A stretch of 64,000 nt of DNA from Pseudeuparius sepicola (Eukaryota > Arthropoda > Insecta > Coleoptera > Anthribidae). A program made the position numbers and the translations under genes. The stretch spans positions 28,309,278 to 28,373,277 of the forward strand of contig OY987302.1 in assembly GCA_963920635.1 (NCBI GenBank), given 5' to 3'. The notes under the pieces are model-generated. The model did not search any database, was not told the origin of the DNA, and saw nothing but the letters and a program-made list of their open reading frames with translations. This document shows positions 17,921-28,200 of this stretch, piece after piece. The number at the start of each line of letters is the position of its first letter. Position 1 is the stretch's first letter.

Positions 17921-18254
17921 AGGGGGTTGCCGACAGCGAAAGTGACGTTAGATTTCGTATTTTTTTTGAAATAGCATAAAATCTAATAACATTTTACCTG
18001 GCAAAAATTTAGTACGAACATCTCTGCCTTCATTTTAATCATAAGATCTTAAAAGCATATGCACTGGAATTATTATTTTCCCCAAGGTTTTCATAACCTA
18101 TAAAACAAAACTCTGCTTGCAAGATCTTATGATTAAAATGAAGACAGAGATGTTTGTACTAAATTTTTGCCAGGTAAAATGTTATTAGATTTTATGTTAT
18201 ACAACTTAAAAAAATACGAAATCTAACGTCACTTTCGCTGTCGGCAACCCCCCC
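17921..18254. mobile_element. Foldback element of about 330 bp inside the mariner right arm
   Basis: Starts AGGGGGTTGCCGACAGCG and ends with the inverse CGCTGTCGGCAACCCCC. The arms (about 120 bp) also share the segment AATCTAACGTCACTTTCGC. It interrupts sequence that is continuous in the left mariner arm, so it inserted after the mariner became palindromic. Confidence 0.75.
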
Positions 18255-18660
18255 TTAAAATATCTATGAATAAATACAAATTTGTTTTTCCATGGGTCTC
18301 TTGATCCTTACACTATATATTCAAATTATGCAACGTGAAATACTGAGCAGGCGGGTGGAGCAAATATGTAACATATATATATCGTTGGAATCAGAAGAAC
18401 CATTAGATTTCAAAAATCCAAAAATATACAGGGTGTTCTATTTAAAAAACAAAACTTTATATATTTTTCTCAATTTTTCGACGTTCGTTTGTTTCATCTG
18501 TTAACAGATTCAAATGGCTCATAAAAAATCCTATAACTTTCATATAAAAAGTTCTTTTCTAGGATCAAAAATGGAGGTTCTAGGGTGGGTTGAAAAATAT
18601 ACGGAAAAACCCTGTACGTGTCAGAAGCAAGTAGTGCCTAGACTAGAATTACTTGTAGAA

Positions 18661-18803
18661 GTTAAATGACAATTTGGAAACAGTTGTCCAAAAGTTAACT
18701 GATAAGGGCATTTTTGAAGAAAATGATCCGATTGGAGGAATTTCCTCAATTAATAGAATTTAATAGGAACCTCGAAGCAGATTCAAAACTTCGGAAAAAG
18801 CTG
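18661..18803 (+). pseudogene. Candidate exon with DUF4806-like sequence
   Basis: A possible acceptor (TTACTTGTAG) is followed by 'KLNDNLETVVQKLTDKG', then, one frame over, 'FPQLIEFNRNLEADSKLRKKL' ending at a good donor CTG|GTGAGT. The second part resembles the start of the DUF4806 domain common in insect genes and transposon-captured genes. The frame change inside the segment means a frameshift or a wrong exon boundary. Confidence 0.35.
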
Positions 18804-19225
18804 GTGAGTAGTTAAAGTTTACTGTTTTTTTTTTACCTTACCTCTCATAGTTTAAATGTTTAATTTTGAGTTTTCTACTTAAATTGGGCGAATTCGCATG
18901 AAATAATGTTTATTTTTGAGTTATTTCCATTTTATTCTAAGAAAGGGCCTCAGAAGGGCGGATTACCTTATTAGGGTATCAAAGTGCCACTGTTTCAGCT
19001 ATAAAAAAATAATTATTTTTTGAGGCACTGGAAATAGTCGAAACCTACGAAGGCCTGGAAGGGACACTCGAAATTTTTCTATGTAGATCCTCTCCTAAAA
19101 TTTCGACTTCTAAGTCGAAATATTGACCCAGAATTTCGACTTATAACTCAAAGTGTTAAACTTTCGACTTTAAGTCAAAATATTGAACTAATATTTCGAC
19201 TTATACTTATAAGTCGAACCAGATA
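18804..19225. other. Non-coding sequence with short TTCGACTTATAAGTCGAA-type repeats
   Basis: No gene. Between about 19100 and 19216 there are several copies of a short self-complementary motif around TTTCGACTTATAAGTCGAA. Confidence 0.4.
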
Positions 19226-20086
19226 GACCGGGAGATAGTGACAAATTTTTGGACGTGATTTTACTCAGTATGCCTTTCAAAGGGCATTATGTGGCACATA
19301 TTCTCACAATAATAAGGTATGAATTAGAGAGTCATCCTGGGTTCTTCATGTGAAAAACTGAGTTTTCAATTATTTGAAAAATATGCGTTTTGATATGATT
19401 TTATACAGGCTGCCATGTGTTTTATAATGGACTTCAAAATAAAAAATTCCTCGGAAAAAATAGGCATATCGTTAGGGTGGGTCCAAAGGGCTATTATTGC
19501 CACGTGATCTTGTATTTTAATAATTAATTTTTCCACGTTTCTGAACAGGCTGCCAATGAGAAGTATGCAAGTTATTATTATGAAAATGCTGAAAAAAAGA
19601 TGGCATACCTTTCGCGCATGTCCAAGTACTGTTTAAATTGAATGTTATTTAATCATTTAAACGAGTTATTCGATGTAAAGTGTACTTGGACATGCGCGAA
19701 AGGTATGCCATCTTTTTTTCAGCATTTTCATAACAAGAACTTGCATACTTCTCATTGGCAGCCTGTTCAGAAACGTGGAAAAAATTAATTATTAAAATAC
19801 AAGATCACGTGGCAATAATAGCCCTTTGGACCCACCCTAACGGTATGCCTATTTTTTCCGAGGAATTTTTTATTTTGAAGTTCATTATAAAACACATGGC
19901 AGCCTGTATAAAATCATATCAAAACGCATATTTTTCGAATAATTGAAAACTCAGTTTTTCACATGAAGAACCCAGGATGACTCTCTGATTCATACCTTAT
20001 TATTGTGAGAATATGTGCCACATAATGCCCTTTGAAATGCATACTGAGTAAAATCACGTCCAAAAATCTGTCACTATCTCCCGGTC
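19226..20086. mobile_element. Foldback element, ~390-bp arms
   Basis: Left end GACCGGGAGATAGTGAC and right end GTCACTATCTCCCGGTC are the tips of an inverted repeat that runs almost to the centre near 19650. The single-copy loop is about 50 bp. A 63-aa open frame inside is a by-product. A related tip (AGACCGGGAGCCAGCGAC) occurs at about 54502. Confidence 0.8.
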
Positions 20087-20197
20087 CAAGAACGAAATTT
20101 TTACCAAAGGTAGATGGCATTGTTGCTTACTTATTTCCAAAAAAAAAAAGTTGCTTACTCCAAAGTCAAAGCCACCTGCGATGCCACAATCAAAGCT

Positions 20198-20604
20198 AAA
20201 AATCCGAAAGTAATATTAGGCATTTGTTTTTTTAAAAAAATTACTGAAAGAAGTTCTTCAGAATCGATCGAGAACCCTAAATCCAAAATTTTGTCAAAAT
20301 AAAAATATAATGAATATGAAAAATATAGCATTTTAATAATTTCCTGCGTTTGGAACAGTGTGCCATGGAAGTTTTGAAGGCAAGTGGTTTGATGTAATTA
20401 ATGTCTATTGTCACAACTTGCCTTCAAAACTTTCATGGCACACTTTTGTAAACGCAGGAAATTATTAAATTGCTATTTTTTTTCATATTTATTATTTTTT
20501 GATTTTGAAAAAATTTTGGATTTAGGGTTCTGGATCGATTCTGAACAACTTTTAGTAGGAATTTTTTTGGAAACAAAATGCCTAATATGACTTTCGGATT
20601 TTTA
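20198..20604. mobile_element. Foldback element of about 400 bp
   Basis: AAAAATCCGAAAGTAATATTAGG at the left is mirrored by CCTAATATGACTTTCGGATTTTT at the right. Inner landmarks such as CTTGCCTTCAAAACTT also pair. No gene. Confidence 0.75.
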
Positions 20605-20611
20605 TTTTCGA

Positions 20612-20956
20612 TAATTCGATACATTCCTTTGGAGATGTGATAGGGGAGGAGGTAAGGAGTAAATTTAATCCTTATGCATTATGCAAAACTCATTTTTTTA
20701 ATATTTTTGCCAACTTTTTATTTAAAATTTTCCTTTGATCTAAATGTTTCCGGACCTTTTTCGTTCCAAACATAGTGTTGGGCAAGTAATCCAGTTGAAA
20801 AGTTTAAAAAAGTTCTGTAGATTTTTTTTATCTACTAAGAAAAATTGAAATATCTCAAAAACTATTGAGTTTTGCACTCGGTTTTGCATAATGCATATTA
20901 GGATTAAATTTATTCCTTACTCCCTCATCACATCTCCAAAGGAATGTATCGAATTA
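20612..20956. mobile_element. Foldback element of about 345 bp
   Basis: Left TAATTCGATACATTCCTTTGG and right CCAAAGGAATGTATCGAATTA form the tips. Inner arms carry GCATTATGCAAAAC and its inverse. It abuts the previous foldback. Confidence 0.75.
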
Positions 20957-20971
20957 CCAATAACCCTGTAT

Positions 20972-21704
20972 ACATACACAGTGTCACCCCATATGGGATT
21001 AAAAAAAATAGCTTTGGTTAAAATATGATGTCGGGAACAGTTTTCGCTTCAAATTAGAGCAAAAATGACATTAACAGTTCTGGCCAAGCGATCTCTGTTG
21101 GCTATCAAATTTGACATTTGTTGCGGAAAGTGGCATTTTTAAAAAAATTATTTGAGAAAGATGTTTCTACTGCGATTTTATGAATGTGTGCAAACTTGCG
21201 ATTCGTTTACCATGGCCAACTTACTGTTTTAACAATTTACTTATTACAAGAAATTATGTTTTCAGAAAAGGTGCGAAAACTAAAGTCTAATTAAAACAGT
21301 GCCTGCTTTTGACAATTTTCCTATATTTTACTCTTACATCCATTTAATATTTTATAAGATTAAATACTAGTGTCTTTTCAAAAGAATTATAAAATTATTG
21401 GAACTTTGCACTGCTCGTGTCAACATGTTTTATTTTTGCAATTTTAGTTTTTAAAAATATGGAAAGTAAATAAAATATTTATCATGGAAATGACAGGTAT
21501 TACACAAATAAACTAATTTTTGCCAGTTAAGTAAACTTTGCACTTGTAAAAAAATTCAAATTTTACAGCTAACAAAGATCGCTTGGCTACAACTGTTAAT
21601 GTCATTTTTGTCCTAATTTGAAGCGCTGTTCCCGACATCGAATTTTAACCAAAGCTATTTAAAAAAATCAAATATGGTGCGAACTTTAATGGTGACTCTG
21701 TATA
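20972..21704. mobile_element. Foldback element of about 730 bp
   Basis: Arms of about 130 bp: AATAGCTTTGGTTAAAAT...GATGTCGGGAACAG...CTTCAAATTAG at the left has its reverse complement at 21575-21660. The tips read (ACA)CAGTGTCACCCC and GGTGACTCTGTATA. The 450-bp centre has no gene. Confidence 0.75.
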
Positions 21705-21823
21705 TATTCTATTCTAACTTATAATTTAAATTTTTTTGAACTTACTGTTTTATAATCTTCAGAAAAAAATTCATCTCAGAAACATCTTTCTTGAAGTGAT
21801 TTTCAAATTCTTCCATTTTTCAG

Positions 21824-21936
21824 GTGCAATAAAAAATAAAACTGGGGTGACCGACAATCATTTTGAAATTGCTGTAAAGGATTGGCTACGCCATGCAACG
21901 CAGAGGAGAGAACGGGCAGAAAAAGACTTACATTAG
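21824..21936 (+). CDS. Candidate terminal exon, DUF4806-like C-terminus
   Basis: A strong acceptor (ATTCTTCCATTTTTCAG) precedes a frame encoding 'GAIKNKTGVTDNHFEIAV' and 'KDWLRHATQRRERAEK', ending at 21936. Poly(A) signal AATAAA follows at 21969-21974. The pattern of a helical segment ending in W/L-rich 'WL.HA..R' resembles the end of DUF4806 proteins. Probably the last exon of the plus-strand gene whose introns took up the elements upstream; the middle of the domain is missing between 18804 and 21823. Confidence 0.45.
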
Positions 21937-21968
21937 TTGGATGTTAGATGTTCTACCTATTAGGTATT

Positions 21969-21974
21969 AATAAA
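21969..21974 (+). terminator. Poly(A) signal AATAAA
   Basis: Canonical hexamer 33 bp after the candidate terminal exon's stop codon. Confidence 0.5.
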
Positions 21975-22542
21975 GCAAGCATAATACGAATAAGAAAGTA
22001 GGTGTTTTTTTGTTTTGTTTTATATCTGATATTTACTACTATTACTTACTATTCCTAAAAGTGGTGTTTATGCTTTCATAAGTTCAGTTTCTGTAAATTT
22101 GTACAATCACTCATTTTCTATACATATTGCCCGACAGAAAGTACCCACCATATGGGATTTTTTAAATGTTACATTTATCAGAAAATTTTATACTTGATAA
22201 AAGTTTGTGCATTTCCGCAAACTCAAAACGCAGTTTTCAAAATTTGAATATAATGAAAAGTGTCAAGAGTAAAGTACCTACCCTTATTTGTAATTTTAGA
22301 TAAAGAAATGCAATCCGAAATGTTGTTTAGAATTAAAAGGTAAGTATAGGCCCAAAAATGAAGTTTCGTCAAGAAATAAAAAATTTAAGGAGAGGGGTAA
22401 AAAATAACTGGTGAACACCCTGTGCAAACTTCCAAACAAGATGAATATGTTCCAAATTTTTTAGAAAAAAAAAGGTCGTTTTTAAAATACCTATATATAA
22501 ATAGGAAATTTTTAGTTGAACATCCTATACATACTATTTCAT

Positions 22543-22910
22543 ACGGGTGATTCATTAATAATGGTACATAGAGCAACTGCATATATTTTGGGCCAAAATA
22601 TTATGATCGAGCTTAAGAACTGAGATACCTCAAAAAAGTTACGAGTAAAAGCACGATCTAAAAACAGCGCAAGTGGCCCCTTTGTCATATACGTAGAAAT
22701 TGACATCTTCCCCAAAAACAGTGCAAAATTTTAGTTCAGCAGCTTGATTATTTTGGGAGATGTAGCCATAATTCAATTTCAAACAATTAACTTCAACGCC
22801 GAGTAGGTAACCATTGAGATTTGACCGGCAATTGTTAAGCTCGATCGTAATATTTTGGCCCAAAATATATGAAGTTTCTCTATGTCCCATTATTAATGAA
22901 TCACCCTGTA
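22543..22910. mobile_element. Foldback element of about 370 bp
   Basis: TACGGGTGATTCATTAATAATGG at the left pairs with CCATTATTAATGAATCACCCTGTA at the right; GGCCAAAATATTA.GATCGAGCTTAA also pairs inside. Related blocks (TTTTGGGAGATGTAGCCATAATTC) occur at 51866-51900 and 53045-53070, so it belongs to a repeated family. Confidence 0.75.
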
Positions 22911-23359
22911 TAAAAAATGTAGGAATAGGATGTATTTGAGAGGAATTTTTAATACATCACATAGAAGTTTCTAGAATATAATCTATACAAATCCCAAATG
23001 GATATCCTATAGAAACAAATAAAGTCATGGGTGACACATCGAAAAGACAGTTACAATGCGAACATTTATGGACATTATTTACAAACCTATATAAAATAAA
23101 CTAATGACACTTCGCATAGAGTCTGCAATGCGAGCTTATAAAGTGTCAGACAATTGAATATAAAAAAGGTAACATTGCGACCACAATGGGTTGTTGTAAA
23201 TTTTACTACTGATTAAATCAAGTTCGCCTTTGTTAACATGATGTGGCAGGCTTTCTATAAACCTCGCACAGTACTCCCACAGAACCTCGCATAAGAGCTT
23301 GATGTTAACAATGTTACCTCTACAGGAGTTAACTGTGATTGCTTGGTGTTTGTTGGGAT
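22911..23359. other. No recognisable gene
   Basis: Non-coding; nothing supported between the foldback and the truncated end of the non-LTR element. Confidence 0.4.
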
Positions 23360-25877
23360 ATAGCTTTATGTAGTGTGGAGCTGTTGGCCTGCCTGTGGAA
23401 ATAATTACGCAGATTTAATATTTGTTGGTCCAATTGCTTGCTGAGGTCTGCCAATCCTCTTCCTCCTAGTTGACGTGGCAGAGTTGTTCTTTGTACGGCG
23501 CTACGGGGATGATGTTTATGAGCTTTTGTCAGTAGTGTCCTAACTTTTCGCTGCAGGTTGTTGATGTCCGTGTTGGTCCAATTCACTATTCCAAAGGAAT
23601 AGCTGAGTACAGAGCACGCATACGTGTTTAGGGCCTTAAACAAATTTCTGCTGTTAAGATCAGTTCGCACTACTTGTCTTACTCTCTTGATGAATTCATT
23701 CGTTAAATCGGTCTTCATTGTTTGATGGTGTATCCTTTGAGCTTGTTTCATCCAGAGATACTTATATGTATCTCCCATGCTCATTGCTTCGATCTCCTGG
23801 CCGTCCTGCATCTCGTGTGCGCCTTGTTCGAGCTTTCCCCGGACGAAATTAAGGGTGCGGCACTTGTCCCTGGAGAACTCCTCTACAATTTTAAGCATTT
23901 GCGTTAGTTGGTTTTTGGTTGCAGCCATCAGTTTTAAATCATCCATATATAATAGGTGGTTCCAATTGATCGCTTCTGCGTTGTTGCTCTTGATAGCGAA
24001 GCCGTATTTTGTAGAGTTCAACCGATGTGATAGAGGGTTCATCGCCATGCAGAACCACAGTGGACTGAGTGAATCTCCTTGGAAAATCCCTCTTCGGATG
24101 TTGATTGTGTCGGTCTCGATGTTATTGTTTGCGGTTCTGAGTTGTATCTTAGTGCGCCAGGTTGTCATAACGTGTTCTAAAATGGAAACTGCATGATGAT
24201 CTATTTTATACAGCTTTAAGATACCTGTGAGCCAGTCGTGAGGTACGGAATCAAATGCTTTTTTGTAGTCCACATAAGCCATGTGGAGGTTTCGTTGCTT
24301 GGAATGAGCCTGGTTGCAGATGACAGAGTCTATGACGAGTTGCTCTTTGCATCCCATTGCGCCCTTCGAGCAGCCCTTCTGCTGCATTGCAGTGATGTTG
24401 TTCCGCTCGCAGTGAGCATATATTCGTTGTGTAAGGCAGGATGTGATTATCTTGTACAGCGTAGGCAAGCAGGTTATTGGCAGGGTTATCCGTATTCCGC
24501 TGGTCTTTTGGTAACAAGTAGGTTGCACCCTGTGTAAGAAACAATGGCATTTTCAGAGGATCGAGCAAGACTTCATTAATTAAGGTAGTTAGTTGTTCAT
24601 GCGTGCACCACAACTTCTTAATCCAATAATTTTGGAGATGACCTGGACCTGGTGCCTTCCAGTTGTGGGAATTCTTGATGACATTGGAGACCTCATCGGT
24701 TGTGAATTGCTCGTGTTGCATCTGGCTATAGTTCCGGCCCATCTCGCGTTCTTCACTGATCCAGCTTGCACTGACATTGCATGGACCTGGTGTGGCAAGT
24801 TGATTTCTCCAGAAACCATCAACCTGTTCTCTGCTAGGGTAACTCGTATTTGTGGCATCGGCGCTAGAATTCAAAGCACGGTAAAAACCTTTTTCTGATC
24901 GTTCAAAGAGTTCGTTGTCTCGTTTCCTGTTGTAACTAGCCTTGTATCTTCTCAGACGCCCTGCGAAAACAGAAAGTTTTTGTTTTAATGTATCAATGTT
25001 GAGCAGTGATGTTCGCGGGGTCATGCCGAGAATGCATTTGGGTGCGGCTCATTATTGCCTGCACCGCCCTCTGGATCCTTCTAGTTCTAACTCCTCTGAT
25101 ATATTCCGTCACTTGTCCTATGTCTTTACGGAGACTCTCGATCTTCCGATTTCGTGGTTCTGGTCTTGCACGATTCAACTCTTGGGCCGTTCGGATCTTG
25201 GTACCCATTACAGTGGTGACTGCCGTTGCGGCACAGTAGATTAACATGTGCATACGTTCTAATGTTGGTGTCACTGAAACATAGTTTGGTAAAATTCGTG
25301 TGTTCATAAGATCGAGCACGATCGCAAGTTTCCTGGAAGAATTTAATCTTGGTAGCGGTGGCCTGCTCAGTGGGTCTGTGCCTTCGTATCGCAATACTGC
25401 CTGTCTCATATGTGCGTTTAAGCCTTCAAAATGTTCTTCGTTAACCGATTCCAGACTCTCGGTTGTTGGTTCTACCGTTTCGGCTTCTAGTTGTTGTCCA
25501 GGCGCTTGAAGTTCCCCATTGTTGTTGTTGTCATCTATGTCTATGTGTTCTCCGTGGATCTCTAGCTCAACTTCCCGTTTGATAGCGTTAAGTCGCGTTT
25601 CTGGAATTCGGTTATTTCTTAGAATAGTTCGATACTGATCTGACACTCTTTGTTCAGACACTTGCATGTGTGGAAACTCCCTGCAGAACTCGGCATGCAG
25701 TTGTTGTCGGTAGCCGATCATCTCTGGTCCTAAGTTTGTCACCCTGTAAAAAATACGCATAATCGATTCATTCATGGACACAGTCCATTTCATGCGTCGT
25801 CGTTGTAATCCCGCCTCTGTGAACGCTGGCTGAAGTTCCCGCGCAGCACCTTCGGTGGGTGGAACCCTAGTTCTCAT
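23329..25877 (-). pseudogene. R4/Dong-like ORF: Myb-like domain and reverse transcriptase
   Basis: Three overlapping frames. The first (25877 to about 25010) has 'MKWTVSMNESIMRIFYRV' and 'VSEQRVSDQYRTILRNN', a Myb-like DNA-binding pattern as in R2/R4 proteins. The second (from 25024) has the RT entry motif 'NWKAPGPGHLQNYWIKKL'. The third (to 23329) has 'AYVDYKKAFDSVPHDWL', 'GIFQGDSLSPLWF' and the catalytic 'LLYMDDLKLMA'. Frameshifts lie near 25010 and 24480. The last residues before the stop are foreign. RT copies RNA into DNA at the nicked target; this copy is inactive. Confidence 0.8.
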
Positions 25878-25928
25878 GTGGCTCCCATGTTGTAGATGTT
25901 CGTGTTGTTGTTGGGCTGTAGCCCATTA
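23360..25928 (-). mobile_element. R4/Dong-like non-LTR retrotransposon, 3'-deleted
   Basis: Minus-strand element whose 5' end lies next to an ATT microsatellite at 25935-25955 and whose reading frame is lost at about 23360. Compared with the copies at 61.7-64 kb, the zinc knuckle and endonuclease region are missing. Loss of the 3' half is unusual because non-LTR copies are normally 5'-truncated, so a later deletion or recombination is likely. Confidence 0.7.
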
Positions 25929-25934
25929 TTAGCC

Positions 25935-25955
25935 CATTATTATTATTATTATTAT
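25935..25955. repeat. ATT microsatellite at the element's 5' border
   Basis: Run of ATT units directly beyond the 5' end of the non-LTR element. Dong of Bombyx is known to insert into TAA repeats; the other two copies in this window also border ATT runs. Confidence 0.6.
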
Positions 25956-27779
25956 ATGAAAACAAAAAATATAAAACACCTATCCACTAGTAGTACCTAA
26001 CGCCGTAAATATGTTTGACAGCTGTTTTCAAACATTAAATTTCCATGGTCTCCTTATTAGTTTTGTCAATTGTCACTGATTTATGGCAAAACTACCTTTG
26101 CTCCTTTGATAATGCAGGACGTTGATATTTTTCGAGACAAACAAGAATAAATAAATCCCCTATGTACGCCACTGTGTGCTTGGTTAAGCTCATATTGTGC
26201 AGTAATATTGCACCTCACCCCTTCATAAACCCCGACAAACACTCATTAGCCGAGCGGTGCGAGGCTCTGGACCCGCGACCGCAAGTCCACCGTTTCGTAT
26301 CCCCATGCCGACACCACAGATTTGGATAATAATTATACATTACTGGCCTTTCAAAAATTTTCCAGAATTTGAGAGGCAGTTTAAGAGCCACTGGTCGCAA
26401 GGTCTCTTCATTATTGAAGCGAAGGCCTTCCAAATACAGCGTTGACATACCGTTAGATAATTTCTTTAAAATTTATAAATTTCCATACTTGCAATTGGGT
26501 ATAGCAGCGGCGCGTTCCTTTTTTAAGCAAGTGTTCGCCTGCATCCCCATAATCCTGCGTAATGAATAATAATATCAAGACTCACCTAGTACAGAAGCAC
26601 TCATCATAACTTAGTAATAATCGCATTTACCACTTCACTAATTTGTTTTCACTTTTCACTACACTTTCACGACACAGCACATCACTTCTTAATGATGGAG
26701 CACTCACCATAACCTACTAATAATCAGATTTACCACTTCACTAATTTGTTTTCAGCACTGCCCTTCTTAGCCTAAACCGACACTATATTAAAGACCCGAG
26801 CATGACTTCATATTGACTGAAGTGGTGCTACTCGGCGAAAAAATAGGTACTTATAGATTATAGGGGATATTCTGCGGTTATAGGTATGTCAGTTTCGAAC
26901 GTCCATATTTTAAATATATTATTTTTACGTTCTTACGTTTTTACGGTAACTAGTTCTCTTTGGGATTAACAATTCGCAGTTTTGTCATATTAACAGAGCT
27001 TTTATATGTAGATTTGTTTGTGATATGAAATTTCAATACTCGTGGAAAAACTCGTATGCACAGATCATTATAAATATGAATTGCAGAAGAATAAACACTA
27101 TTTTGAAATTACAGGATAATCTGTTCAACTAGTTGATAGATATTATACTTTGGAAGAGTATTTCGTAACGTAGGTATGCAAGAATGAAAATAGAAAAAAA
27201 AATTTAAAGCCCAAAGCGAACCAATGTTTCCCTATATAAAAAAGAAACTAAAAAATCGAATGCGTTCTGTACTTACTTACTGCAACTAGCCATGGACTTC
27301 ATTTAAAATCAAAAGGTACCAAAGGTACAAAAGGTACAAATCGCCTTTTTAACTTACTTTTTTTTAAGAAAATCTATATAAGTATGCCATGTAAACCTGT
27401 TAAATTAAAGGGGCATAATAAGCAATCATTTCATTTTATTTTATACATTAAATTTGTTGTAACAGATACATTTGCATGGTTTTAGTTTATAAAATATTCT
27501 TCAATAATGGTGTTTTTAACATTATACCTCACTGTCGATTTTTTCGTCGTGTGGCGCCACTGGCGATCTCTTGAAACAGCGTCATGCACAGGTCTTTAAT
27601 ATAGATGGTGCTGGTCCAGCCTTAACGACGTAACTTTTTCACAGAAGTTGTTCGAAATATCGTCCTTCTACTCTTCGCGGCATAGATTTTTTATTGGAGT
27701 ATCGTGGCTATTTTTATTTCATTTCCACAATAGTTCAATGTTAATTTAATGATTTCGATGGAGAGACACACGACGCGAC
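25956..27779. other. Mostly unassigned sequence
   Basis: No gene supported. It contains one tRNA-like segment (listed separately) and a twice-repeated short block at about 26600-26760 (ACTTCACTAATTTGTTTTC). Confidence 0.4.
26235..26312 (+). repeat. tRNA-like SINE head
   Basis: TAGCCGAGCGGTGCGAGGC matches an RNA polymerase III A box as in Leu/Ser tRNAs, and GTTTCGTATCC about 45 bp later resembles a B box. Stems do not pair well, so it is a decayed tRNA-derived element and not a working tRNA gene. Confidence 0.45.
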
Positions 27780-28200
27780 TTGTTCGATGTTCATTAAGTA
27801 TGAACCTCGATTTTGGACTGCATGTTTTCGACCTTGGTCCGGTTCAAGATCGGGGCAGACTGCATGTACATGTTTTTTTAGAAAAAAACCGCTGATGAAT
27901 GATGGCCAAGAGCGTTGGACATAATGTTGCATAATATTGCTTCTTAATAGCTTTATCTGTGTTATTTACTGATGGTACACCCTCTGGGATTACAACGGTT
28001 TTCTAGTATTTTCCGCAGTACTTGAGCGAATAGAGTTCTAGTTCTATCGGGAAAAGTCGGCAATAGCCGCAAATGGCAACGAAGGTGAAATAATAGTAAT
28101 TACCACCCCTCCCCCGCACAAGCATTTGGTTGCTTTTAGGGTACTACTAGTTTGGAGTATTGTGAGGATGTGAATTATTATTTTATAGAATAATTCCCAA
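27780..28200 (+). repeat. SINE-like repeat, copy 1
   Basis: Shares a ~400-bp sequence with 35185-35540, including ACCGCTGATG...GGCCAAGAGCG, ACGGTTTTCTAG, TACTTGAGCGAAT and TAATAGTAATTACCACCCCTCCCCC. It starts in a region with CGGTTCAAGATCG, a degenerate B box. No coding capacity. Confidence 0.65.

Larger units (their letters stand above)
16606..18614. mobile_element. Mariner-like element, palindromic derivative
   Basis: The left terminus AAGGGTTTTTCCGTATA (first bases shared with the Polinton duplication) and the inverted right terminus ...CGGAAAAACCCTG are flanked by TA on both sides (586-587 and 18615-18616), as expected for Tc1/mariner. The left arm (16606-17248) is an inverted copy of the right arm (17567-18614, which includes a later foldback insertion), so both ends carry the transposase C-terminus facing outward. 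The unique spacer 17249-17566 holds the middle of the transposase. The N-terminal half of the gene is lost. Confidence 0.8.

Noticed and set aside
23722..25509. Plus-strand frames opposite the non-LTR element
   Set aside because: The minus strand holds RT motifs in order; the plus-strand frames have none.
26235..26312. Functional tRNA gene
   Set aside because: A and B boxes are visible but stems do not pair properly; it fits a SINE head better. The same holds for 57590-57676.
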